The translations under genes were made by a program, and so were the position numbers. This document shows, piece by piece, positions 35,401 through 43,751 of a stretch of DNA of 50,609 nt (position 1 is its first letter; every line of letters starts with the position of its first letter). Where the stretch lies: NCBI RefSeq assembly GCF_040394755.1, contig NZ_JBEBRQ010000018.1. The stretch is one strand, 5' to 3'. The notes beneath the pieces were generated by a model. The model worked only from the letters and a program-made list of their open reading frames with translations. It did not search any database and was not told the DNA's origin. The stretch comes from Castellaniella defragrans_A (GTDB lineage Bacteria > Pseudomonadota > Gammaproteobacteria > Burkholderiales > Burkholderiaceae_B).

Positions 35401-36435
35401 ATGATGACAGCAGCCTATATCGTGGCGCATGGCGGCAACGAAGTCGTGCATGTCGGCGACCGGCCCCGGCCGGCCCGTGCGCCTGGCGAGGTTCTGGTCC
35501 GCTTGCATGCGGCTACCGTCAATCGCGTCGATCTCTACATGCGCGACAGCGGCGAGGGCATCACGCACCGGCTGCCGCACATCATGGGACTGGACGGCGC
35601 CGGCGTGGTCGAGGAAATTGATCCGGCGGAAACCCATCTCCAGCCGGGCCAGCCCGTCGTGCTGCATCCGGGCATCGCTTGTGGCCGCTGCGAGTTCTGC
35701 CAGCGCGGCGAAGGCATCCTGTGCACGCGCATGAGCCTGTTGGGCGAGCATCGGGACGGGACTTTTGCCCAATGGATCAGCCTGCCGGCAGGTAATGTAT
35801 TCCCAATGCCGGCCGGGCTTTCTTTCACGCAGGCGGCTGCGCTCGGCGTCAACCACTTGACCGCCTGGCGCATGCTGTTCACCAAGGCCCGGCTCAGGCC
35901 CTGGGAAACCGTGCTGATTTTCAGTGTCGGCGGCGGCGTCTCGCTGGCCGCCCTGCAGTTGGCCAAACTGGCAGGCGCCCGGGTGATCGCGACCTCGCGT
36001 GATGACGGCAAGCTCGAACGGGCATTGGCCATGGGAGCGGATGCCGCTGTCAACAGCCAGCGCAGCGACCTGGTCAAGGCGATTCTTGCCGAAACCGGGG
36101 GGCGCGGCGTCGATGTCGTGTTCGAAAACGTGGGGGCCGCGGTCTGGTCGGCCGCCATGAAATCGCTGGTGCGCGGCGGGCGGCTGGTCACTTGCGGCGC
36201 CACCACGGGCGATCAGCCGCCGGCTGACCTGCGGCGGATCTTCATCCGTCAGTTGCAGATCATGGGCTCGACACTGGGCGACCTCGACGAGTTCCGCGAT
36301 CTGCTCTCGTTTGTCGAGCGTACCGGCCTGAAGCCGGTCATCGACAGCACCTTTCCCTTGTCCCAGGTGCATGCCGCGCTGGACCGGCTCGAATCGGGCC
36401 GGCAGTTCGGTAAAATCGCCCTGCAAATTCCTTGA
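35401..36435 (+). CDS. Zinc-binding MDR-family NAD(P) oxidoreductase
   Basis: A 344-residue medium-chain dehydrogenase/reductase. The structural-zinc loop C-x2-C-x2-C-x7-C (CGRCEFCQRGEGILC, about 97-111) is complete. The Rossmann core has VLIFSVGGGVSLAALQLAKLAGARVI, and the C-terminus ends in the usual GKIALQIP. The catalytic-zinc positions are not clearly conserved (MGLDGAGVVEE replaces the GHE-type motif), which favours a quinone-reductase-like or enoyl-reductase-like activity. AGGAG lies about 8 bases before ATG 35401. It is cotranscribed with the importer and the beta-oxidation fusion. Its step in cyclohexanecarboxylate breakdown is unknown. Confidence 0.75.
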   Translation: MMTAAYIVAHGGNEVVHVGDRPRPARAPGEVLVRLHAATVNRVDLYMRDSGEGITHRLPHIMGLDGAGVVEEIDPAETHLQPGQPVVLHPGIACGRCEFCQRGEGILCTRMSLLGEHRDGTFAQWISLPAGNVFPMPAGLSFTQAAALGVNHLTAWRMLFTKARLRPWETVLIFSVGGGVSLAALQLAKLAGARVIATSRDDGKLERALAMGADAAVNSQRSDLVKAILAETGGRGVDVVFENVGAAVWSAAMKSLVRGGRLVTCGATTGDQPPADLRRIFIRQLQIMGSTLGDLDEFRDLLSFVERTGLKPVIDSTFPLSQVHAALDRLESGRQFGKIALQIP

Positions 36436-36452
36436 CCTTCCGGGGTTCCTGA

Positions 36453-38498
36453 ATGTCCACGTCCACCGTGCGTACCGAGACGATTGGCGATGTGCTGCTG
36501 ATCGAGATCGACAATCCGCCAATCAATGCAACTTCCCTGTCCGTGCGGCAAGGCCTGAGCGAGGCCGTCCAGCGGCTGGCCGCCGATGCCGCGTTGCGCG
36601 CGGGCGTGATCATCGGTGCCGGCACGACGTTCGTCGCCGGCGCCGATATCAAAGAGTTCGGATTGCCGCCGACGGATCCGCTGCTTCCTGATGTGATCGC
36701 CGCAATCGAAGACTGTGGCAAGCCGGTGGTGGCCGCGCTGCATGGCGCCGCGCTGGGGGGCGGGTTTGAGCTGGCGCTGGGCTGCGATGCGCGCATCGCC
36801 CTGGCCGGCACCGTGGTGGGTTTGCCCGAGGTGACGCTGGGCATCATCCCCGGTGCTGGCGGGACGCAGCGCCTGCCTCGGCGCACCGGCGTGGCCCGCG
36901 CGATTCGCATGGTGTGCGCGGGCGAGCGCATCCAGGCCGAACAGGCCCTGTCCCTGCGCCTGATTGACGACGTGGTGGCGGGCGATCTGCGCGGTCATGC
37001 CGTGGCGCTGGCCCGGCGCCTGTCCGGCAAGCATCGCATCCGGGACGAGGTCGTGCCCAAGGAGGATTTCCAGGTACTGACCGAGGCTAAAGAGGCTGCG
37101 CTTCGGGCGGGCAAGCGGCGTCCAGCGGTGCTGGCCGCCATCCAGGCGATCGAGGACGCAGTGCAACTACCGTTCGAGCAGGGGCTGGCGCGTGAACGCG
37201 AAACCTTTCTGCGCCTTCGCGGCTCACCGGAGGCTCTCGCCTTGCGCCACCAGTTCTTTGCCGAGCGCGAGGCCGTGAGGCTGCCGGCCGATCTGCGCAC
37301 ACCGCCGCGGCCCGTGCGGACCGTGGCGATCATCGGCGCCGGCACCATGGGGACCGGCATCGCGATCGCCGCGCTCGACGCGGGCCTCGCGGTCGTGCTG
37401 CTCGAACAGGACAGCGCCGCCCTGGAGCGGGGCCAGCAACGGATCGTCGATCACTACCAGAGCCGCGTAGCGGCCGGAAAGCTCAAAGCCGACGTGGCCG
37501 CCGGGCGCCAGGCCCGGCTCAGTCCCGCCACCGACTGGGCCCTGCTGGCCCAGGCCGATCTCGTCATCGAGGCCGTGTACGAAGACCTGGCCGTCAAGCA
37601 GGCGGTGTTCCGCCAGATCGATGCGCATGCCAGGGACGGCGCCATTCTGGCCACCAATACCTCCTACCTCGACGTGGATGCCATCGCGGCGGCCACATCG
37701 CGGCCACGGGACGTGCTCGGCCTGCACTTCTTCAGTCCCGCCAATGTCATGAAACTGCTCGAGGTCGTCCGCGGCGCGCAAACTGCCCCGGACGTGCTGG
37801 CGACGGGCATGGCGCTGGGCAAGCAACTGCGCAAACTGCCCGTGCTGTGCGGCAATGCCTTCGGCTTTATCGGCAATCGCATCTACAACGCCTACCGCAA
37901 ACAATGCGAATTCATGCTCGAGGACGGCGCATGGCCCGAGGACGTCGATCAGGCGCTGGAGGCCTTCGGCTTTGCCATGGGGCCATTCCGCGTGGCCGAT
38001 CTCTCGGGCCTGGACATCGCCTGGCGCATGCGCCAGTCCCAGGCCGCCACGCGCGATCCGCGCGAGCGTTACGTCGATATCCTCGACAAACTCTGTGAAC
38101 AGGGCCGTCTGGGCCGCAAGACCGGCGCGGGCTATTACACCTACACCGATGGCCGCCAGGACCCGGGGACGGATGCGATCGTGCGCGGCTTCATCGAGGC
38201 GGCTTCCGCCCGGCGCGGCCTGACGCGCCGACCATTGGACGCCGGCGCCATCCAGCGCCGCGCCCTGCTGGCGATGGTGAACGAGGCTGCGCTGCTATTG
38301 GCCGAAGGCGTGGCCCAGCGCGCCGGCGATATCGATGTCGTGCTGGTCAACGGCTATGGTTTCCCGCGCTGGGAGGGCGGCCCGGTTCACTGGGCACGCC
38401 AGCAGCCGCGCGATGGTCTGCAAAAAGATTTGCGGGACCTGATGCAGGGGAATGGTTATGGCGCTCGTCTGGCTGATCTGTCTGTGCTGTTTGAATAG
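36453..38498 (+). CDS. Enoyl-CoA hydratase/3-hydroxyacyl-CoA dehydrogenase fusion
   Basis: A 681-residue bifunctional beta-oxidation enzyme. The N-terminal crotonase domain (about 1-190) has the oxyanion loop TTFVAGADIKEFG, GAALGGGFELALG and the two catalytic Glu in GFELA and LPEVTLGIIPGAGG. A linker leads to the NAD-binding domain (about 290-470; VAIIGAGTMGTGIAIAA) with catalytic His in GLHFFSPANVMKLLEVV, then paired C-terminal 3HCDH domains with GFIGNR. The arrangement resembles R. palustris PimF and peroxisomal-type fusions. It should hydrate and oxidise the dehydropimeloyl-CoA made upstream. It is the last gene of the catabolic run; no thiolase gene follows. Confidence 0.9.
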   Translation: MSTSTVRTETIGDVLLIEIDNPPINATSLSVRQGLSEAVQRLAADAALRAGVIIGAGTTFVAGADIKEFGLPPTDPLLPDVIAAIEDCGKPVVAALHGAALGGGFELALGCDARIALAGTVVGLPEVTLGIIPGAGGTQRLPRRTGVARAIRMVCAGERIQAEQALSLRLIDDVVAGDLRGHAVALARRLSGKHRIRDEVVPKEDFQVLTEAKEAALRAGKRRPAVLAAIQAIEDAVQLPFEQGLARERETFLRLRGSPEALALRHQFFAEREAVRLPADLRTPPRPVRTVAIIGAGTMGTGIAIAALDAGLAVVLLEQDSAALERGQQRIVDHYQSRVAAGKLKADVAAGRQARLSPATDWALLAQADLVIEAVYEDLAVKQAVFRQIDAHARDGAILATNTSYLDVDAIAAATSRPRDVLGLHFFSPANVMKLLEVVRGAQTAPDVLATGMALGKQLRKLPVLCGNAFGFIGNRIYNAYRKQCEFMLEDGAWPEDVDQALEAFGFAMGPFRVADLSGLDIAWRMRQSQAATRDPRERYVDILDKLCEQGRLGRKTGAGYYTYTDGRQDPGTDAIVRGFIEAASARRGLTRRPLDAGAIQRRALLAMVNEAALLLAEGVAQRAGDIDVVLVNGYGFPRWEGGPVHWARQQPRDGLQKDLRDLMQGNGYGARLADLSVLFE

Positions 38499-38585
38499 AC
38501 GCTGGGTTTTCAGGTCGCGCGGGTTTGGGTGGCGGGATGCCTGGCCGCCTGTTGCAGATGATCAATCCATGTTACAAAAATACGC

Positions 38586-39581
38586 ATGGATGATATCGCT
38601 GCCTCCGACCTGAAGACCATCCTGCATTCCAAGCGGGCCAATATCTACTACCTGGAACACTGCCGGGTGCTGGTCAACGGCGGCCGTGTCGAGTACGTGA
38701 CCGATGCGGGGAAGCGTTCCTTGTACTGGAATATTCCCATTGCCAATACGACCAGCATCCTGCTGGGGACGGGCACGTCCATTACCCAGGCAGCGATGCG
38801 AGAGCTGGCAAAGGCGGGTGTGCTGGTGGGGTTCTGCGGCGGTGGCGGCACCCCTCTGTTTTCCGCCAATGAGATGGACGTCGAGGCCGTCTGGTTCAGT
38901 CCGCAGAGCGAATACCGTCCGACGGAATACTTGCAGGCCTGGGTGCGTTTCTGGTTTGACGATGCATTGCGGCTGGCGGCCGCCCAGGCCCTGCAAAAGG
39001 CGCGCATCCGGCGCCTTGCCGGGGAATGGCGGCAGGCGAGCCTGCGCGAGGCGGGATTCGCTGTGGCGGGGGGACGCCTCGATGAACTACTGGCACGGTC
39101 CGCCGTGCGGATCGAGCAGGCGCCGGATACGACAGCACTGCTGACCGAGGAAGCCCGTCTGACCAAGGCCCTGTTCAAGCTGGCGGTGGATACGGTCGGC
39201 TACGGCGAATTCACGCGAGCCAAGCGGGGAGCGGGCACCGATCCGGCCAATCGTTTTCTCGATCATGGGAATTATCTGGCCTATGGCCTGGGCGCCACCG
39301 CCTGCTGGGTGCTCGGCTTGCCGCATGGATTGGCGGTGCTGCATGGCAAGACGCGCCGTGGCGGATTGGTATTCGATGCGGCTGACCTCATCAAGGATGC
39401 CAGTATCCTGCCCCAGGCTTTCCTTGCGGCCATGCGTGGCGACGACGAGCAGCAGTTCCGCCGCAATTGCATCGAGGCGCTGGTGCGCAGCGAATCCCTT
39501 GATTTCATGATCGATGCGCTCAAGGACATTGCGCTGGAAACGGCCCGGCTCGTCGAGCCGCCACGCGGCGGTACAGTATGA
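38586..39581 (+). CDS. cas1: CRISPR-associated integrase Cas1, subtype I-F
   Basis: Cas1 inserts new spacers at the leader end of a CRISPR array. The 331-residue product is of the I-F (Ypest) group: it begins SDLKTILHSKRANIYYLEHCRVLV, has a Gly-rich GVLVGFCGGGGTPLF loop and the catalytic C-terminal part. The latter has a Glu near ALFKLAVDTVGYGEF (about 205-215), His in GLPHGLAVLHGKTRRGG (about 245) and Asp in VFDAADLIKDA. No truncation is seen. No clear ribosome site precedes ATG 38586. It overlaps cas2-3 by four bases, as in complete I-F loci. Confidence 0.96.
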   Translation: MDDIAASDLKTILHSKRANIYYLEHCRVLVNGGRVEYVTDAGKRSLYWNIPIANTTSILLGTGTSITQAAMRELAKAGVLVGFCGGGGTPLFSANEMDVEAVWFSPQSEYRPTEYLQAWVRFWFDDALRLAAAQALQKARIRRLAGEWRQASLREAGFAVAGGRLDELLARSAVRIEQAPDTTALLTEEARLTKALFKLAVDTVGYGEFTRAKRGAGTDPANRFLDHGNYLAYGLGATACWVLGLPHGLAVLHGKTRRGGLVFDAADLIKDASILPQAFLAAMRGDDEQQFRRNCIEALVRSESLDFMIDALKDIALETARLVEPPRGGTV

Positions 39582-42500
39582 ATGTCCTGCTGGTTTCCCA
39601 GTGTCATAAACGCGCCTTGACGGAAACGCGCCGTATCCTGGACCAGTTTGCCGAACGGCGCGGCGATCGGACCTGGCAGACGTCGATCACCCAGGCGGGT
39701 CTGGATACCTTGCGCAAATTGTTGCGCAAAACCGCGCGCAAGAATACGGCGGTGGCATGTCATTGGATTCGGGGCCGGGATCACAGCGAGCTGTTGTGGA
39801 TCGTCGGCGATGCCCGACAGTTCAATATAGAGGGAGCCGTACCGACGAATGTCACGGCATCCGATGTGCTGCGGCGGGAGGACGAGAATGACTGGCACAG
39901 CCTGCGTGTGATTCGCCAACTGACGGCCCTGGCGTCCCTGCTGCACGATCTGGGCAAGTCCTGCCGGTCTTTCCAGGAGCGGTTGGGGGGGCAGGGCGGA
40001 CAGGGCAAGAATCGTTACCGCCATGAGTGGGTGTCCTTGCGGCTGTTCCAGGCTTTCGTGGGGGATGACGATGATGCCGCCTGGTTGGGCCGCTTGATCG
40101 ATGGGGCCGGGGATGATGTCGATGGGTCCCGGTTCGAGGCATGCTGGGTGGATCACAAGAAGGGCCGCCTGCTGCGTGATGGGGTGGATGCTGCTGCCGC
40201 GCATGCCAAGCCGTTTGCCGCCGGGGGCAGGGGTTTGCCGCCACTGGCACAGGCGGTGGCCTGGCTGGTCCTGACCCATCACCGCCTGCCTGCGTTGCCA
40301 AGCAGCGGCACCGAATTCGAGAAGGCCGATCTATGGCACGGCAGGGCAATCCCAGGCATCCGGGGCGAGGAACTGGCGGACGTGCTCGATCGGATCGATG
40401 CCGACTGGAATGAGCCGTGGGACAGCCAATCGGCATCGCATACGCGCAAAGAGCTCGCCGCCTATTGGGATTTTCCGGAAGGCCTGCCGGTGCGCACGGC
40501 GGCGTGGCGCAAGCGCGCGGCGCGTATCGCGCGCGATCTGCTCCAGCACTTGCAGGATGCGCGCGACAGCCTGCGGGATTCCTACATCATGCATGTATCG
40601 CGCCTTGCGCTCATGCTGGGCGATCACCATTATTCGAGCCTCGATGATCCTGGACAGAGAATCAAGGGGGAAGACGGCTTTCCGCTGTTCGCCAATACGA
40701 AGCGCGATACCGGAATGCCCTTGCAACCCCTGGATGAGCATCTATTGGGCGTCGAGCTGCATGCCAGCCGGATCGTGTATTCCTTGCCCAGCCTGTCCCG
40801 GAACCTGCCCGGCCTGATCGGCCATCGGGGCTTGAAAAAACGCAGCGCCGATCCGGCCTTTCGCTGGCAGGACAAGGCGGCCGATCTGGCGACCGGCGTG
40901 CGCCGCCGTGCTGCGGCACAAGGGGCGTTCATCGTCAACATGGCCTCTACCGGCTGCGGCAAGACGCTGGGTAATGCGCGCATCATGAATGCGCTGGCGG
41001 ATCCCGCGCGGGGGCTGCGCTGCGCCTTTGCCATTGGCCTGCGAACCTTGACTCTGCAGACGGGGCGCAGCTTCCAGCACGATCTGGGTCTGGGGGATGA
41101 GGACCTGGCCATCCAGGTCGGCGGCGCGGCCAGCCGCGAGCTGTTCGAATACTACGAACAGTTGGCCGAGCGCGAAGGATCGACGTCCCGGCAGGCTCTG
41201 CTGGATGAAACAATGCATGTGGTGCATGAGGCCAACGAACGGCATCCGATCCTGGATCATCTGGGGCGCGATGCCGGTGTGCGTGGTTTGCTGGCGGCGC
41301 CCATGCTGGTTTGCACCATTGACCACTTGATGCCCGCCACAGAGGGCCTGCGCGGCGGACAGCAGATGGTCCCCATGCTGCGCCTTTTGACCGGCGATCT
41401 GGTGCTCGATGAGCCGGATGACTTCGATCTGGATGACCTTCCCGCGCTGGCGCGTCTGGTGCATTGGGCTGGCCTGCTGGGTGCGCGGGTGCTGGTGTCC
41501 TCCGCAACCTTGCCGCCCGCGCTGATCAGTGGATTGTTCCTGGCTTATCGCGAGGGGCGGCGCTGGTTTCAGCGCAACCGTAGAGAACCCCGTTCCGAGG
41601 CGTTGCCGATCTGCTGCTTGTGGGTCGATGAGTTTTCCCAGACGCATGCGGATTGCCCCGATGCCGGGGATTTTCGTCATGCGCACGAAGCCTTTGCCAG
41701 GAGGCGGGAAAGCCGGCTGGGCGGGCAGGCGATACGCCGCTGCGCGGAATTGTTGCCATTGCCGCCCGGGCTGGGAGGAATGGACAAGGCGATTCGCCGG
41801 ACCGAGTTTGCGCGTGTGCTTCGGGATGCCGCCTTGCGCTTGCACGCGCAGCACGGCAGCGCGGATCCGCGCAGCGGCAAGCGCATCAGCTTTGGCCTGA
41901 TCCGCATGTCGAACATCGATCCGCTGTTCGACATCGCCTTGTCTTTGTTTCGGCTCGGCGCGCCGCTGGGCACGCACATCCATCTCTGTGTCTATCACTC
42001 GCAGTTCCCCTTGTTCATGCGCTCGGCGATCGAGGATCGGCTGGACAAGGTTCTGGATCGGCGCCGGGAAGATGCCGTATTCGATCTGCCCGCTGTCCGC
42101 CATGCGATCGATGCCGAGCCGGCCCAGGATCAGCTGTTCGTGGTGCTCGGGTCGCCCGTAACGGAGGTTGGCCGGGACCATGACTATGACTGGGCGGTGG
42201 TCGAGCCTTCCTCGATGCGCTCCCTGATCCAGTTGGCGGGCCGTGTGTGGCGCCATCGGCGCCACAAGGTGGCGACGCATCCCAATCTGCTGATCTGCGA
42301 CAGCAATTTGAAGCACTTCGAGCAGCCGGGCCGGCCGGCCTATTGCCGTCCGGGGTTCGAGGACAAGAAGTTTCCCTTGCATCCCCATGCGTTGAGCGTG
42401 CTTTTGTCGCCTTGGCTGGATGCGCAGTGGCGGATGCTGATCGATGCCCGGCCACGGATTATTCCACGCGCCGAGGCCGAGCTCAGGCCGGGTGAAAATC

Positions 42501-42973
42501 TGGTCGATCTGGAACATGCCCGGATGGCGCACACGATGCTGCCGCCCCAACCCTCGCATCGCTTGAACGCCACGAGTTTCTGGCTTCGGGATCAGGCCAG
42601 CCTGACCGGATTCTTGCAGCAGGCGCAGCCGTTTCGCAAGGATTCACGGTCGGAGGTCGAGGTGGTGTGGCTACCGGACGAGGAGGAGGAACGGTTTTGT
42701 CTGCATCGGGTGGCCAAAGGAGAGCGGAAATGGCAGGAACTGTATGTCCTGGTCGATGCCAGTCTGCGACACGATGTGTCTGATGCGGCGGTGCGCGGTG
42801 ATGGTGTGACCCCTTGGGGGGGCGGCGATGTCATGCAGGCCATGATCGAACAGGCCGAGGCCATGGATCTGCCGCTGAACGATTTCGCCCTCAAATATGC
42901 CCGCGTGAGTCTGCCGGATCAGCAGGAGGGCTGGCGCTGGCATCCGGCGCTGGGGTTTTCCGTCAAGACATGA
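39578..42973 (+). CDS. cas3: Cas2-Cas3 fusion nuclease-helicase, subtype I-F
   Basis: An 1131-residue protein that in type I-F systems both partners Cas1 in adaptation (N-terminal Cas2-like part, about 1-90, MNVLLVSQCHKRA) and degrades targeted DNA. The HD nuclease motif is intact (LLHDLGKS, His123-Asp124). The SF2 helicase has Walker A ASTGCGKT (about 458-465), DEAD-type LVLDEPDDFDLDDL (about 608), SSATLPP motif III and QLAGRVWRHRR motif VI. The C-terminal domain is present. All main catalytic residues are visible, so the gene looks functional, yet the csy1-csy4 genes that would recruit it are not downstream. Confidence 0.95.
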   Translation: MNVLLVSQCHKRALTETRRILDQFAERRGDRTWQTSITQAGLDTLRKLLRKTARKNTAVACHWIRGRDHSELLWIVGDARQFNIEGAVPTNVTASDVLRREDENDWHSLRVIRQLTALASLLHDLGKSCRSFQERLGGQGGQGKNRYRHEWVSLRLFQAFVGDDDDAAWLGRLIDGAGDDVDGSRFEACWVDHKKGRLLRDGVDAAAAHAKPFAAGGRGLPPLAQAVAWLVLTHHRLPALPSSGTEFEKADLWHGRAIPGIRGEELADVLDRIDADWNEPWDSQSASHTRKELAAYWDFPEGLPVRTAAWRKRAARIARDLLQHLQDARDSLRDSYIMHVSRLALMLGDHHYSSLDDPGQRIKGEDGFPLFANTKRDTGMPLQPLDEHLLGVELHASRIVYSLPSLSRNLPGLIGHRGLKKRSADPAFRWQDKAADLATGVRRRAAAQGAFIVNMASTGCGKTLGNARIMNALADPARGLRCAFAIGLRTLTLQTGRSFQHDLGLGDEDLAIQVGGAASRELFEYYEQLAEREGSTSRQALLDETMHVVHEANERHPILDHLGRDAGVRGLLAAPMLVCTIDHLMPATEGLRGGQQMVPMLRLLTGDLVLDEPDDFDLDDLPALARLVHWAGLLGARVLVSSATLPPALISGLFLAYREGRRWFQRNRREPRSEALPICCLWVDEFSQTHADCPDAGDFRHAHEAFARRRESRLGGQAIRRCAELLPLPPGLGGMDKAIRRTEFARVLRDAALRLHAQHGSADPRSGKRISFGLIRMSNIDPLFDIALSLFRLGAPLGTHIHLCVYHSQFPLFMRSAIEDRLDKVLDRRREDAVFDLPAVRHAIDAEPAQDQLFVVLGSPVTEVGRDHDYDWAVVEPSSMRSLIQLAGRVWRHRRHKVATHPNLLICDSNLKHFEQPGRPAYCRPGFEDKKFPLHPHALSVLLSPWLDAQWRMLIDARPRIIPRAEAELRPGENLVDLEHARMAHTMLPPQPSHRLNATSFWLRDQASLTGFLQQAQPFRKDSRSEVEVVWLPDEEEERFCLHRVAKGERKWQELYVLVDASLRHDVSDAAVRGDGVTPWGGGDVMQAMIEQAEAMDLPLNDFALKYARVSLPDQQEGWRWHPALGFSVKT

Positions 42974-42983
42974 CGGCGGCGGA

Positions 42984-43286
42984 CTATGCCGAGACTGGTC
43001 CCATGGGTTGCAGTGCTTTCAGGGCTGTTTGCAGTTTCGGGTTCAGCTCGGCGGTGCGCAGATCGAACGCGGTCTGGAGATTCAGCCAGGATTGCGCATC
43101 GCCACCGAAATACCGGCTCAGGCGCAAGGCCGTGTCGGCCGTCACGCCCCGCCGTTCGAGCAGGATGTCGTTGATGCGGGATGCCGGCACGAACAGATGC
43201 CGAGCCAGCGCATTGGCGGTGAGGCCCAGGGGTTTCAGATAGTCCTCGCGCAGGATCTCGCCGGGGCGCATGCCGTTGGTGATCAT
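42984..43286 (-). CDS. HigA-family antitoxin-like XRE regulator, no HigB partner
   Basis: A 100-residue XRE helix-turn-helix protein of the HigA addiction-module group: RPGEILREDYLKPLGLTANALARHLFVPASRINDILLERRGVTADTALRLSRYFG, followed by a C-terminal stretch with WLNLQTAFDLRTAE. A HigB toxin would normally sit just upstream in the same direction (43287-43600 on the minus strand). That stretch holds the CRISPR mini-array and no HigB-like frame, so the gene is an orphan here. It is convergent with cas2-3 across 10 bases. Confidence 0.85.
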   Translation of the reverse strand: MITNGMRPGEILREDYLKPLGLTANALARHLFVPASRINDILLERRGVTADTALRLSRYFGGDAQSWLNLQTAFDLRTAELNPKLQTALKALQPMGPVSA

Positions 43287-43343
43287 GTTGTCAATTCTCT
43301 CGTTCAGTCTTTGTGTGAGGCGATGGTTTGAATCAATGACTGT

Positions 43344-43431
43344 CTGAACTGCCTATTCGGCAGCTCAGAAATCGATCCCTCGCAAGATCGTATCGATCAT
43401 CTCGTTCGCTGCCGTGCAGGCAGCTCAGAAA
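43344..43431 (+). CRISPR. Type I-F mini-array: two 28-nt repeats, one 32-nt spacer
   Basis: Repeat 1 (43344-43371) and repeat 2 (43404-43431) share the I-F layout: a CTGCC/GGCAG stem around a 5-base loop, then CTCAGAAA as the 5' handle of the next crRNA. Repeat 2 begins GTTCGCTGCC, close to the I-F consensus. Repeat 1 has a changed 5' end and loop (TATTC) but keeps the stem. The spacer between them (43372-43403) is exactly 32 bases, the normal I-F length. The array lies 371 bases after cas2-3. Only these two adjacent repeats were found; no obvious leader could be recognised. Confidence 0.88.
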
Positions 43432-43482
43432 TGCTATGTCCCCAGCATTCCATATAAAGTAGTATGCACAATTTGCCATATA

Positions 43483-43732
43483 GATATCACTTACAACCTC
43501 GCCAAGAACAGCAAAAACATAGCAGAGCGTGGCCTGTCGTTCGGCCTGATTGCTCAGTTCGATTTCGACACGGCATATCTATGCGGGCCACCGCAAGGAA
43601 TACGGCGAAGCCCGCTACATTGGTGTGGGATACATCGGCAAGCGGTTGCATGTCGTGGAGTTCACCGCAACAGCAACCGGCTTGCGTGCCATTAGTCTGC
43701 GCAAAGCCAACCAACGAGAGGTCGAGGCATAG
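43483..43732 (+). pseudogene. brnT-like toxin gene, frameshifted and lacking a start
   Basis: Two pieces in different frames together read as a BrnT toxin. The first (43483-about 43577) gives DITYNLAKNSKNIAERGLSF and FDFDTA. The second (about 43577-43732) gives RKEYGEARYIGVGYIGKRLHVVEF and RAISLRKANQREVEA, the usual BrnT core and tail. Joining them requires a one-base shift near 43577. No start codon lies in frame with the first piece before it runs back into CRISPR repeat 2. BrnT is a ribonuclease toxin; this copy cannot make the full protein. Confidence 0.72.
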
Positions 43733-43751
43733 GAATCACGCTAAAAACCTC

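Noticed and set aside
38499..38585. Terminator between the catabolic run and cas1
   Set aside because: A weak GGCGG/CCGCC pairing is present, but it is too short and lacks a U-run to be called.
43287..43600. Searched for a HigB toxin upstream of the HigA-like gene
   Set aside because: No minus-strand frame in this stretch resembles HigB; it is occupied by the CRISPR repeats and the brnT remnant.
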